Source: Datura wrightii (Eukaryota; Streptophyta; Magnoliopsida; Solanales; Solanaceae). From it: a DNA stretch of 64,000 bases. The translations under genes and the position numbers were made by a program. The stretch covers positions 169,141,001 through 169,205,000 of the forward strand of contig JASDFA010000016.1 in assembly GCA_035772735.1 (NCBI GenBank), written 5' to 3'. The notes below the pieces were generated by a model that saw only the letters and a list, made by a program, of their open reading frames with translations, did not search any database and was not told the origin of the DNA. Positions 46,366-58,211 of the stretch are shown here, piece after piece (position 1 is the stretch's first letter; every line of letters starts with the position of its first letter).

Positions 46366-48553
46366 ATGGCTGCTAGAGGTACACAAAAGAAGGGTCCAAC
46401 CAAGAAGCAAGAACCTGAATGCAGTCAACCCTCATACCATAGACTGCGTGATGATCCATCAATCTATGAAGAGTCGAGTGGATCTGAGGAGGATTATGAA
46501 GTAGCTAAGGAGCAGCTAGTGAGGAGGAAAACCAGGGCTAGGGATCAACAAACTTCAAATCTGATAGCCCTGGTTGATACTCCCACTCCACTTGTAAGAG
46601 ATCCGCCCAGCCGCACTGATGAGAATTCTAGGGCTGCTGCTGCACTTGTTCCTGAGGCTCCCACAGTTGGGCAAAACACAAAGAGAGTTGATGAATCACA
46701 TTCCCAGCGAGGGGACTCTGATAATGATCTGACGAAGACCTCGAACACATCAAATGAGCAACTGATAAATGTTCAGAGATGATGTGTCCATGACATGCGG
46801 TCTTTATACAATCGAGATATTGTTCCCAATGAAAAAGGCAATCTGAAGAGGAGCATTTACGACGAGCCAAGGTTGGTAACTACAGGGCTTAAAGATCTTC
46901 TAGAGCTACAGGCAGTGTTCGATAAATACAAGTTGGAGTGGTTGACTGAGTCTTCAGGCAGCTACAACCCGTGTTTAGTTCGAGAGTTTTATGCAGCATA
47001 TGCAGCCACATTGAAGCTGTTTGCATAGGGGGCTAGGATTGGAAGAAGAGGCCTGCATTGAATCAGGTGTTGGTGAGAGAGACTCCAGTAGACATTCTTG
47101 AGCAGACAATCTCTAGGATGTTGTACGGGCCAGATTATCAGGCTTCGATTAACATGGAAGAATTTGATCACACGCTATCTGAGCTGAAGAAAATCAAAAC
47201 CAAGAAGTTGAATAGCTAGGAGTGCATCCATCAGTACACTTGGTTGTCTCGGATTATTGCTACAAGAGGTACACTAGTTGAACGGTTGCATGGTACAGAG
47301 TCGCAGATAAAGAAGGCCACATTGAATTTTCAGGAGAAACTTTGGTGGTCACTGCTACAGAACAGGCTGGTACCAACTAGCAATAACAATATCCTTTCAC
47401 CTAACAGAGCTGCTTTGGTAGCAAGCATAATAGAGGGGTATGCCATCAACTTCGCATGATATATTGCAGAGGAGATTTGAGAGCGAGCAATCAGTGACAT
47501 CATTACCATTCCGTTTCCTTGTTTGATTAATAGAATCTGTCTGGAGTCAAAGGTTCGAATATTGCCATCAGTAGACCAGAGAGTAGTGGTCCAGAAGATT
47601 ACCGATAATAGGTTGATTGGAGATGATACAAACCCGGTATCAAGGGCGAGGAATCAGGCAGCTGCATCCGTGGGAGTGATAATATTAGTATAGGCATTTG
47701 GCAGCGGGATGTAGACTGATGCAGCACAGATCGCTGAGTTGGCAGCTGAGCCTACGGAGGGCAGAGCGACAGGTACCCAGCCTGAGGCTATAGATACAGC
47801 GGATACCTGCACACCTGTCAATGTTCCTGAGACTTCATCTACTACAGCAGCCCTTAGACCATCAGTTGTGCCTCCACAAGCCACTACAGCCAACCTAGTC
47901 ATGCTTTCATAGGAATTCTTAGTTTATATGGCTAGGCGACTACTTAAGGCCGAGAAGTAGCAGGCACAGAAGGCTTTACAGGTTAGAGTTCTGATGGTGC
48001 AGGTAAAGTCGTGGGTGTCAAAGGAGTTGGAGAATTGTCCAATTCAGTGCATGGCCGACTGGAGGCTTTTGAGAGGAGAATGGATGAGCGCCTTGCACAG
48101 TTACAGGCACTGGAGTTATCTCAATGGTACTTAGAGCTAGGAGCGCTAGGATCTGAGGTACGGGACTTGACCGCATGACAGGTAGCTGTCGTACCTCCAC
48201 CGATACTTCCTGTGATAGAGGAAGAGTTTGAAGAAGAATTGCCACTGATTTTTAACTTTATCACAGAGAAGCTAGTGGAAAATGATAAGGGGAAGAGGCC
48301 TCGTGAGGTGGCAAGTGTTGATGATGATGCTTCTCTGCTCCATCAGCTAAAATGGGAGCGGAGTGAGATTGAGAGAGCGCTGCATGAATCAAGAGAGGAG
48401 GCTTGACAGAGATCCGAGACTGAGGCAGTGAGAGTTCGTGGAGAAGGCATGAGCTCTGTTGGATCTGAGAATGCACCGGATCAAGATGGTAATATTGGAG
48501 ATGACATTGCAGGTGTATCTACACGCTCCACCGACCAGGTAGCTGACAACTAG
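46366..48553 (+). pseudogene. ORF2 of element X, 'plant transposon protein'-like, broken
   Basis: Starts MAARGTQKKGPTKKQEPECS at 46366. It has a low-complexity acidic/basic N-part (about 140 codons) and, after a stop at 46780, a conserved domain: GLKDLLELQAVFDKYKLEWL, YNPCLVREFYAAYAATLK (46795-47028), KATLNFQEKLWWSLLQNRLVPTS and NNILSPNRAALVASIIEGYAINFA (47244-47459), then IPFPCLINRI. A Pro/Thr/Ser-rich stretch and a coiled-coil-like tail (about 47930-48160) follow, ending VADN-stop at 48553. The domain resembles the family often annotated as putative plant transposon protein (I believe Pfam PF20167). Its function is unknown. It occupies the env-like position of Athila. Stops and frameshifts near 46782, 47028 and 47459 make it inactive. 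No signal peptide or membrane segment seen. Confidence 0.82.
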
Positions 48554-50163
48554 GTCGCACAGGTATGTTCTCTATTTCCTTAGTTTTTGTTTGGTATATA
48601 TATGCGTCGAGGACGATGCGTGCTTTCTTGATGTGTGTGGGGAGGGATACCTGTGCATTCTTTTTTGCTGAACATAATCCAAGGGTTTTCCTTGCCGGAT
48701 ATCTTTTTCCTTAAGCGTTCCATATCTAGTAGAACCGACATGTTTAGGATTTTATTTTATGTGTTTTGTGTCAGTTGGAAGAAAGTAGGAAAACTTAAAG
48801 CAGTCAAGGGCTGAAATTGTTGAAAATAACTATTGTTTGATAATTTGATACCCCTCTGAAAAATTTGTATATGTGAATGTGAAATTTTACAAGTATGACC
48901 TTTGTGAATCTTTGCATGGCATTAAAACTGTGAACTTGTTTATCATTGTATGGCTATACCAGAACTAGAGATTGGTAAAAGTGATGATGTTGAATTGTGC
49001 TATGTGTGAGTGAGGTTTAATAGCTGAATTCAGTTTTATGTGTCAATCTAGATCTTGCCTGGTCAGTCGTACTGAGATAGAAGATAGGAATTAGGAAACG
49101 ATCATAGGCCATTTTTGATTTATGAGTCCACTTTAGCCTAAAAGACCTACCAAAAGTGAATAAAAATCCATTTATCCCATTGTTCTAGCTCAAATTGACC
49201 TTTCTTTTTGTTTACACCAGTTCACCTGCCTGATTTTATTATGAATTAACCTGTTTTGGCCCTGGTCCCTTCTTGGACATTGTGAACCTTAAGTCAGGCA
49301 AATTGCCTAAGTTGAGGGTGTCTATTATGGGGGTGATTAAGAAGAGTTGGGTGGAGAGAAAATTGGGTAATGAAAAAGGAAAAGAGCGGGTGTGATGTGC
49401 ATGATGAAAAGAAAAATAAAAATTGTTGTAAAAAATCAAGAAAAGAAAAGAAAAATAATGTGTGACATCAATGAATGTTTGAATAAAGAGAAACCGCATC
49501 GGTAGTTGCAAGAGCAAAGAAAAAGAAGACGTTAAAGGAAAAAAGGGAGAAAATAAAATAAAGGTGAAAAGTGGAGTCAAGAGGTGTGTAGTGCAAAGGA
49601 GGGTTGAGCTACTATTCCATATGTATCATACCCAAGCCCAAACCTACGTTACAAGCCTAGAAAATCCTATAGTGATCTTAGCTGCTTGTTCGAAAGTAAA
49701 GGCAAGCCTATGTTATTATATGCACGCAGTTCGAATTTCTTTGTGAGAGTGAGTGGATCATACCTAGTCCCAAGAGAAATATATTGAGCTAATCAAATAC
49801 ACATGTCGGAGTGTGGGACGTCTTTGGGGTGAGATTATTTGTTCAACAAATTCATCTGCAACTTCTTTGGGGTGAGAGTATTTGTTGAACAAATTCATCT
49901 GCAAATTGTCTGGGCCAATGTTATAGATTTATGAGCGTGGTTGCAGGTGATAGTATTTTTCCATGTTTTGATTTCTCTGTGTTATGGTTGAAAATTTTGC
50001 ATTTGCATAGTGAATTGAGTTGATATGATGAGGGAGGGGTTAGAAAATTTGATTTTTATGTGTAAGTGTGACTGCCGTAAGATTCCTAGAGTTCTTTCGA
50101 TTGAAGCATCAAAGTAGTTTAGTTTGTTTTGTTTTAGTTTGTTTTTCCTGAAAACATGCAAAA
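48554..50163 (+). other. Conserved 3' non-coding region of X
   Basis: 1.6 kb without a real ORF but alignable from end to end with Y (60982-62530). Includes GCGTCGAGGACGATGC (48604-48619), a purine-rich tract (about 49370-49560) and a private 43-bp tandem duplication (49821-49906). ORF 49239-49580 on the minus strand is the complement of the purine tract and is not coding. Confidence 0.7.
49821..49906 (+). repeat. 43-bp tandem duplication in X
   Basis: TCTTTGGGGTGAGA recurs at 49821 and 49864. Y has one copy at about 62231. Confidence 0.8.
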
Positions 50164-50181
50164 GTTCCAAGTTGAGGGTGT
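50164..50181 (+). other. Polypurine tract of X
   Basis: CAAGTTGAGGGTGT directly before the 3' LTR. Y has the same (62533-62546). Confidence 0.7.
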
Positions 50182-51806
50182 TGATGTGTCGTGATTTTAC
50201 TGCACTTTCGACGCTTAAAACCAAGCAATTATGCACATTTCGGGTATGTTTATATAGGTATGATGTGTTTTGTGCTTAATATTGCAGGAGAATAGGTTTG
50301 GGAGTGAATTGGTTGAATTAATGCTGAAAAGAACTAAAAAGGTGACTGTCAGGCAATTCATGAGTCATTGGCAGGAGGCACGACCCATTGCTTTAGGCAT
50401 GGGAAAAAGCTGATGTTTGAGGAAAAAGAGACAGTGTACCTGACAATTTGAGGAAACCACTCGTTACAAGTGGTAACGAGTCGTGAGGTCAACTTAGAAA
50501 GCTAAAAGAGGAAATACTAACAAAGTGGCCAGTGTAGTTAACGACAGACATCACGAGTCGACACATGAAGGAATGACTCATTGGTGGATCACTAGGACCA
50601 ACCGTAAGGTTCACTGGAATTTTGGAGGAACGAGACCACGAGGGACCTAACGACTCGTGCTCAGGCATGACGAGTCATTAGGGACCCGTTGCCACAACTG
50701 GGTACTTTGCTGAGGAAGACTGTTTTAGGCAAGGAACGACTCGTCAGAGGGCCAAACGAATCGTCACCAAGCCCATCGCCACTGCTGACCTAGTTTCTAG
50801 TTTTAATTAGGAAAAGGATTTCTTAGAACTCTAATAACACAGTTTAGGTTCATTTTTGAAGGACAATTTTTAGAGGATTTTTGAGATGATTTTACTTACA
50901 ATTCTAGAGTAATTGAGAGAGACGACTTTATTAGTTTTCAACTAGAATTTTGGTATTGATCAATTGTTCTAGATTCAAGAAAGAAAAACAACATTGGAGT
51001 TTATTCATCTATTGTGGAGTTGTTATTCAATCTACATGGTTTTTATTCTACGATAATTTCGAAGTTGCAATTATGATTTCTTCAATATTTTGTGATTGCG
51101 AAAATACAAGTATGAATAGCTAAACCCATAAAATAGGTTTGTGGGAATTAAGATGAATTAATACACATAGGTAAAAACACTTAGTGATTCTTGAACGGGG
51201 TTTTTATGCATGTATTGTTTTTCCCTTCATTTTGATTGATTCTTGATGGTTGCAAACGTTAGGACTTGCCTTATTCTTACTTACTAGACCAAGGAGTTAA
51301 AGAATGGGAAAAGGGATTAATAACCGATATTCGAGGCTATCAATCCTCATCTAATAGCTTGAACTTGTCTGGAGATAGCTCCTTTATTAAGGGTAAGGGT
51401 CAATTAAAGTACACCCATATATGGACCAAGTTTCGTGTTGATAATCATCTAAATAGGGGACAAACCATTTAGGTCAACCTAACTTATCAATATTGCATGT
51501 TAAACACCAGAATAGATCATTAGTGTGCAAGCTTTGTGGTTATAAAATCTTAGAGAACACAATCCTAGTGAAGTCTTTAATTGAATACAAACCGATTTTA
51601 ATTTCAACATTCAGCAATTTTACTTTGTTTATTACTCCATATTTTTCCTCCTTTGGAAATAAGTAACTCAATAGTAATAGTTATTCGCATTAACTTATGT
51701 TCTTACCATATTCCCCATGGGATCGACCTTAACCTTTGTTGGGGGTTCTATATTTGACAATCAACCACTTATATCTCAATTACGAGGTGTAATTTGGGCG
51801 ACATCA
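50182..51806 (+). repeat. 3' LTR of element X (1625 bp)
   Basis: TGATGTGTC to GGGCGACATCA, then the TSD ATGAC. TATA region altered (CTCTAATAAC at 50829). ACGAGTCGT array at 50470-50760. Confidence 0.92.
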
Positions 51807-51811
51807 ATGAC

Positions 51812-52260
51812 ACTGTTGTATTCTGGATCACAACCCCACTATCATCTGAGTCCATCAATCGGACTCCTAAACTGGCTAACTAGTGCAACTCTCACGCTGA
51901 TTTTCTCTTTTCTGGTCTCAAATATGATAGGCAACTCATAGACCTGTGAGTAAAGGCATCGGCTACAATGTCAGCCCTCCCTGGGTGATACAAGATGTCT
52001 ACGTTGTGATCCTTTAGCAACTCAAGCCAACTACATTTTCACAAATTGAACTCTTCCTGCTTAAAAATATACTGCAAGCTCTTGTGATTGGTGGAGATAT
52101 CTACATCGGCACAATACAAGTAATGCCTCAAAAATTTTAAGGTATAGACTATTGCAGCCAACTCTAGGTCATGGGTAGGGTAGTTCTTTTCGTTCTTTCT
52201 TTCCTGTCGCGAAGCATAAGCAATCACGTTATAATGTTGCATCAAAGAACACCCTAACCC
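51812..52260 (-). pseudogene. RNase H domain, element 4
   Basis: ORF 52039-52245 has NVIAYASRQERKNEKNYPTHDLELAAIVYTLKFLRHYLYCADVDISTNHKSLQYIFKQEEFNL. The Asp of the usual FTDHKSL motif is Asn (STNHKS), an active-site loss. The C-terminal end and the link to integrase (51812-52035) are eroded and stop at element X. Confidence 0.87.
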
Positions 52261-52660
52261 TACGCCCTAAACATCACAGTATACCGCATAACCTTCTAAG
52301 TTTTCTAGCAAGGCTAATACTGCTGTAGATGTCAATTTGCCTTTCAGCCCCTGGAAACTCAACTTAAAAGCCTCAGTCCTCTGGGACTTAGCTGCTTTTT
52401 GAGTCAACTTTGCCATTGGTGCTGATAGAGAAGGGAATCCTTCCACCAACCCTCTATAATACCTAACTAACCCCGTAAAGCTGCACCTTTCTATTGGAGT
52501 CGTGGATCTGGGCCAAATCTTAACAGTCTCCAGCTTTTGCGGGTCAACTTGAACACCTATATCTAATGTAATATGGCCCAAGAAAGATACAGAGTTTAAC
52601 CCGAACTCAAATTTTGAGAACATTACATATAACTTATGATCTATGAGAATCTAGGTTACT
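52261..52660 (-). pseudogene. Reverse transcriptase thumb/connection, element 4
   Basis: ORF 52267-52623: FSKFEFGLNSVSFLGHI, GVQVDPQKLETVKIWPR, RCSFTGLVRYYRGLVEGFPSLSAPMAKLTQK. This matches the part after the YxDD motif. The palm and fingers are missing: at about 52660 the sequence passes straight into gag, so roughly 1 kb or more (RT N-part and protease) was deleted. Confidence 0.85.
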
Positions 52661-53300
52661 CAATTCGCAAAATATCCATGTCTCATTGTAATGTGGTCGT
52701 AATACAAGGCTCCATATTTATGGTGCAAACCCTACTATAAATCGGTATGCTCCTGCTGGCATGGTATCAACTAATGTTGGCATATATATAGCCAAGGAGT
52801 CAGACCTCACTGTACCTTCTGAGCTCGCTCTTCCCAATTTCGGGTGTAAGAATTGCTCTATCCTGACCTGTCAAATTTTTTGAGGCAAATAATGGTCTAT
52901 GAAGGGCTTAGAGAAACTGGGCCAAGTAGATGAAAGTGCATCTCATCCTCTTGATCTTTCTTAACTCTTTTACCACATAACTACTATATCCTGAAATCGA
53001 AATACTTCCAACTTAATTGACACTGTGGATGAAGCATACGTGATCCTGAATATCCTTTGTAACTAGTCTATGAGGTTCTAGGGGTCTTCTATATATTCTG
53101 TCCCCATGAACTATAGAGGACTCAAATAAACAAACTCAGGAACCCTCAAACTTTCGAATCCCCCTATAGGCCCGGCAAACAACTAGCACTACTGGCTGAC
53201 ACTGAGCAACTTCCATCTAAATCAATATACAGATGGAATTCCTGACATTCTGATCTATGGGTGTAAGAAGAACTAGAAGTAGTGTTGGCATGTCTGTTGC
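52661..53300 (-). pseudogene. Gag fragment, element 4
   Basis: On the minus strand about 52720-52910 reads AFIDHYLPQ…, then SLAIYMPTLVDTMPAGAYRFIVGF, the chromovirus capsid pattern (AFLDRFFP…, QLSKYAPTLV…RMNRFVMGL). Other capsid and N-terminal remnants run to 53300 in mixed frames. Confidence 0.7.
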
Positions 53301-53657
53301 CTTATGAGATTCCTAGTGCCCTGGAGGATATTGGGGAGATTGAGAAGATGTCTCCTTTTCGCCCTCAGGCTGGCTTTCCCCAATTGTGGCTCCCAGCTGG
53401 TACCCTCTCCTGCTACTATTTCTAACTCATGGTTGATTGTAGTCTGCCTATATTAGACATCACTGGAGATAGACATAGTAATATAAGATTAGTGGATCAA
53501 CCCTATACAACTCGGCTCTATAGCACGATCTGGGAAGAAGGAGGGGTAACCATAGTATCATACGTTGTAGCTTTTTACTTATAAAATATCGTGCACAATA
53601 TATATCTAAACAAGACTCTACTAGAAACGACTTGTAGACTCCCTAGGATACAACATT
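53301..53657 (-). other. Gag start and leader of element 4
   Basis: Aligns with 5431-5803 of element 1 over the whole length. Confidence 0.75.
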
Positions 53658-53669
53658 GCTCTGATACCA
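53658..53669 (-). other. Primer-binding site of element 4
   Basis: Perfect minus-strand TGGTATCAGAGC, four bases from the LTR start at 53674. Confidence 0.93.
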
Positions 53670-53673
53670 AGTT

Positions 53674-55012
53674 TGTCACACCCCACCTTGGGAGGCGTAA
53701 CTGGCACCTAAATCTACACTAAACTCAGAGCTGACCTAGCTGGACACATAAGCTCCTAGTGCATGCCATCAGTATATAGTAAGAAAATAAATGGCTATAT
53801 CTCGGTTGTAAATACTACCCTAGGCCGACAAGGCAACTAACAATACCTACAGTAAATAAGCTAACCCAACAGCAACAGTAATATCATCCTATGCGGGCCA
53901 ACAAGACCACCTTGCTCCTAACAGATAACATAACTAGGGCCACCATGACCAACAACACGTATCACAACACATATAGGCCCCACACGTCCAATAACCACAG
54001 TCCGCAAGCCTCTAAGACTGAAATATTGGTCTGGATAGAGCCCCAGCCTACCCAAAAATTACCTAACAAAAAACAAGAAAACCTTTACTATCTGGCAACT
54101 CCAAAGGAAAGGAGCTGACCATTCTGCTGACTCTGAATAGCTGCTAAAAGGTCTCGAAACCTGTCTGTTTGAACATGAAGGTAAGTATGCAGCACCCCAT
54201 GCGCGGGCGAGTACAATATGTATCGAATATGTAAGGCAGTACTAATAACTTAATGAAAGCTGGTAAGGAACTAAAGGTAATCAGTAATAAGGGCCAGGCA
54301 TTAACTTGTATGATTTTATAACCATAGCTGACATCTAGTAGAAAATTATACCAACAGGACTCAAGCTGCATAATCACACACTCATAACTATATCTAGCAA
54401 GAAAATATACAAACAAGAATCTAACCTGGCCCCCATAAGCCTGGAAAGTGCAAATAAAACAGATATAACCTACCTGGGCCCCATAAACCCCCGCAAGTGC
54501 AAGCAATCTATAACTCCTATCTATTTCTCTTAGCCTCATAGGCAAGATGTAACTAAAGCATACTTAATCTCTGAGATGGTATTCAAGCCTTCTGGGCTTC
54601 TACAACTGTGCCTGAGCCATCTGGGCTCCTTTAATTGTATCTGAGCCTTATGGTCTTCTACAACTGTGCCTGAGCCATTAGGGTTTCTGTAACTGTATCT
54701 GAGCCTTCTGGGTTCTCGTAACTATATCTGAGCCATCTGGGCTCCTATGACTGTATCTGAGCCATTTGGCTCCTGTAACTGTATCTGAGCCATATGGGCT
54801 CCTATAACTATTTCTGAGCCATCTGGGCTCTTATAACTGTGTCTGAGCCATCGGGGCTCCTATAGTTTTATATGAGTCGTCTAGGCTCCTGTATCTTTAT
54901 ATGAGCCGTCTGGCCTCCTATTATTATGCATGAAGTGTCCGGGCTCCTATAAATGTATATAAGTACAATCAATAGAAATACTCTATGTGTCTATGCGTAG
55001 CCAGTTAGTCAT
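53674..55012 (-). repeat. LTR A, 5' LTR of element 4, part before element Y
   Basis: TGTCACACCCCACC onward, aligned with 23554-24850. At 55012/55013 the match (CCAGTTAGTCAT) is broken by element Y. The remainder should lie right of the window. ORF 54144-54545 on the minus strand parallels the one at 24150-24359 but is not kept open in LTR A of element 1. Confidence 0.88.
54583..54960 (-). repeat. 29-bp tandem repeat, about 13 units, in LTR A
   Basis: Same unit as at 24482-24805, with one 28-bp unit that can be aligned between the two LTRs. Confidence 0.9.
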
Positions 55013-56614
55013 TGATGTGCCGTGATTTTATGGAACTTTCGACACTTAAAACCAAGAAACTATGCGCATTCTGAATATGTTTATATAGGTATGATGTGTT
55101 TTATGTTTAATGTTGCAGGAAAACAGGTTCGAAAGTGAAATGGGTAAAGTAATGCTTAAAATAACTGAACATGTGACTGCCAGACACTTCACGAGTCATT
55201 GGCACTTAGCACGACTCGTTGCTGAAGTCGTGAGTAAAGGTTGAGTTTAGAAGTTGCAAGACCACTGTACCTAATGGGTTGAGGGAACAACTCGTTACCA
55301 GATCTAATGAGTCGTGAAGGCTGGAGAGAAATTATTGAAGAAGTAACTAGTGGAGATGACAGAAGGCATAACGAGTCGTTAGTTGACTAAATGACTCGTT
55401 GGCAGATCATTAGAACCAACTGTAAGGTACACTAAAAATTTGAAGGAGTTAGACCACGGGGGGCCTAACGACTCATGCCCGGGCATAATAAGTCGCTAGG
55501 TGACCCGTTTCCACAACTGGGTTCGATGCTTAGGATCACTGATTTTAGCAAGGCACGACTCATCAAAGGTCCTAACGAATCATTATGGAGACCGTGACCA
55601 CTGACGACCTGGTTTCCAGTTTTAATTAGCAAAAGGTTTTCTTGGAACGATAAATACACTATTTAGGTTTATTTTAATTTTACACAATTAGGCAGTTTAT
55701 TTTTACTACTTTTTCATATAGATTTTGGTGTTGTACGATTATTTTTAGTTCAAGAAACAAGGTTTACAATTTTATTCTTGAATTTGAGGATCAAAAGCAA
55801 CATTGAAATTTATTCATCAAGTTTGGAGTTTTATTCAACTACTTGGTTTTCTTCTACAATAATTTGTAAGTTGCAATTATGATTTATTCAATATTTTGTG
55901 ATTGTGATCATTTAAACATGAGTAGCTAAACTCATAACTAGGGTTGTGGGAACAGAGATGAATAAACACACACAGGTGAAACACTTAGTGATTCTTTAAT
56001 GGGGTTTAATGCATGTATTGTTTTTACCTTTGCTTTAATTGATTGTTGATGGTCGCAAATGTTAGGACTTGCCTTATTATTACTTACCAGACCAAAGGGG
56101 TAGTTAATACGAAAATGGGATTTACAATGGATATTTGAGGCTATCAACCCTCATCTAATAGCTTGAACTTATCCGGGGATTGCTAATCCGATATTAAGGG
56201 TAAGGGTTAATTAAGGTTACACCCATAGATGGACCAAGTTGCGTGGTGAAAATCATTTTGATAGGGGACCGACCATGTAGGTGAATCTAACATACCAATA
56301 TTGCATGTTATACACCGGAATAGATTACTAGTGTAAAAGCCTTGTGGTTATGAAATCTTGGGGAACACAATCCTAGTAAACTCGTTAATTGAATACAAAC
56401 CAACATTGATCTAAACATCGAGTAGTTTTTACTTTTGTTTATTATTTTATTTCTTTCCCCCTTAGGAAATAAGTAATTCGATAGTAACAACCATTCAAAT
56501 TAACTAAAGTTCTATCCATATTCCCTATGGGATAGACCTCAACCTTTGTTGGGTTCTATATTTGACATCGAATGCTTTATATCTCATTTACAAGGTGTAA
56601 TTTTGGCGACATCA
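55013..56614 (+). repeat. 5' LTR of element Y (1602 bp)
   Basis: TGATGTGCC to GGCGACATCA. ACGAGTCGT array at 55180-55575. The TATA box reads GATAAATA at 55649-55656. Confidence 0.9.
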
Positions 56615-56620
56615 AATTTT

Positions 56621-56637
56621 TGGTCCGTTGCCGGGGA
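56621..56637 (+). other. tRNA-Asp-type primer-binding site of Y
   Basis: TGGTCCGTTGCCGGGGA, one base short of TGGCGCCGTTGCCGGGGA and otherwise intact. Confidence 0.87.
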
Positions 56638-56747
56638 ATACGACTAAGGTTTTCATTAATTATGTTTACTTTACTATTGGTTCTTATTTTCCTTTTTATT
56701 TTTCTTTTGTTGTTTTTGTTTTGCTTAACAGGTCTTAGGTTCTTGCA

Positions 56748-57955
56748 TGCCCAATAGTATAAGCCAAGGAAAATCCTTTATTCCAATCGATCACGAACTC
56801 GAATAGACGTTAAGAAACCTGAGAAGAATGCCCAACATCAAAGAGCAGGAAACAGTGGACTAAGCCACATCGAGAATGTTGGCTGAGGAGCAAGCTCGGG
56901 CAAGAGATACTGAGTTAGCTAGAGCTGTTGAAGAGCAATGTCTAGTTGTAGAAGTAGAGCGAGCTAAAAAAACACAGAGGTCCAGACCACTAGAGACAAT
57001 AGTATTTTGATGATGATGATGAAGCTGATATAGACGAAGTCGGTGCCACTGGAGCTAGTCCCTCCCCCTTTGCCTACTGGGGAAAAGTTTGATATTACTA
57101 GTGCAATGATCCAACTACTCAACATGAAGGGAAATATTTGTGGGTCATGCATCTGATGATGCCCACGCTCATTTGACAAATTTAGTGGGTATATGTAAGG
57201 CATACAAACAACCAGGAGTGAGGCAGGATGAAATCAGGTTGAGGTTATTTCTGTTCTCATTAGTGAGTGAGGCAGGATGAAATCAGGTTGAGGTTATTTC
57301 TGTTCTCATTAGTGAGTGAGGCAATGATGTGGTTGGATGAGCTGCCAAATGATTCTATCACTACTTGGGGGGGAACTTCAGAGAGATTTTCTTGAAAGAT
57401 TCTTCCCACCTTCCAAAGCATTGCAGTTGAAAGATGAAATATATAACTTTAGATAACTAAATTCAGAGGCACTTCACGAGACCTGGCTGCGTTTCAACAA
57501 GAAGCTCAAAAGGGTTCCAAATCATAGGATTCCAGATGATACATCGTTGGAGATCTTCTATAGGTCTCTGAATACTAACACCAAGGCGGTGGCTGACACT
57601 ATCTCTGGTGGAACCTTTATGAGCCACACTTATGTAGAGGATGCTGAGCTACTTGAAAAGATCACCAAAACCAACTGAGTTTGGCACACTAGAGAGTTAG
57701 AGATTCCGCCTGGTTCTTATGCGGTTAGTATGTCCGAGAACAGAGAAGGAAAGATGAAGAGAGTGATCAAGATACTATTGAGATTAAATCAACTATGGGG
57801 TTGCTTGCTAAGAATTTGATGGGAGCTGGAGCTGAGAAAGTTAATGTTGTGGGCTCTCAGGGCAAGGCCCAGAGAAATGATGGATGGGAATCTGAGTTTG
57901 AGGAGGAAGCTAACTATTTAAATGATCAGAGGGCGGGTTTCTAGACCAACACCCA
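56748..57955 (+). pseudogene. gag: Gag of element Y, 3' truncated
   Basis: Starts MPNSISQGKS at 56748 and runs parallel to X gag with many stops. The capsid phrases KFDITSAMIQLLNMKG, DAHAHLTNLVGICKAYK and LRLFLFS are split by frameshifts. A 49-bp tandem duplication (57218-57315) adds a frame error. It ends at about 57955, where the match jumps from the X position 43545 to 45550. Not functional. Confidence 0.82.
57218..57315 (+). repeat. 49-bp tandem duplication in Y gag
   Basis: GTGAGGCAGGATGAAATCAG recurs at 57218 and 57267, and a third partial GTGAGGCAATG follows at 57316. X has one copy. Confidence 0.88.
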
Positions 57956-58211
57956 AGGGTTGTCAGGTGTTTTAAGTAACGGTAATTCGACCCGACCCAT
58001 GCTAGAGTTGGGATGAAATTTTTAACTTAAATTATGTTAAACCCGTTTCTTTTATTCTTCAAATTCCCATTTGAGTTTAAACCAAGAAACATTACAACTT
58101 CAAAATTCCCTCTTCTTTATCTCTCAACCTCGTCGAAAAATCCTTGAAATTTCACTCACAACAGTAACCACGCACACAGGATCGCACTTCCCATCTTTGC
58201 TAAAGCATCTT
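57956..58211 (+). other. Deletion junction and putative leader exon of Y ORF2
   Basis: After the junction comes TAATTCGACCCGACCCATG, conserved with X at about 45570, then a stretch ending CATCTT before the donor GTGAGT. Confidence 0.6.

Larger units (their letters stand above)
40627..51806 (+). mobile_element. Element X: Athila-like gag-pro-ORF2 retrotransposon, no RT/IN seen
   Basis: Two 1.62-kb LTRs (40627-42250 and 50182-51806), 5-bp TSD ATGAC (40622-40626 and 51807-51811), tRNA-Asp-type PBS, gag, protease, a duplicated GACGTTAAA element, candidate intron, ORF2, long 3' non-coding region and PPT. Total 11,180 bp. No YxDD, RNase H or DDE motif was found in any frame between protease and ORF2, where an autonomous Athila would hold about 3 kb of them. 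Orientation is plus, opposite to its host element 4. Confidence 0.9.

Noticed and set aside
46366..48553. ORF2 as a classical envelope gene
   Set aside because: Position fits, but no signal peptide, transmembrane segment or cleavage site is visible, and the core phrases fit the plant transposon-protein family better.
49239..49580. 113-residue Phe/Leu/Ser-rich minus ORF resembling a membrane protein
   Set aside because: It is the complement of a purine-rich non-coding tract, and the parallel tract in Y (61727-61909) is open over a shorter, different stretch.
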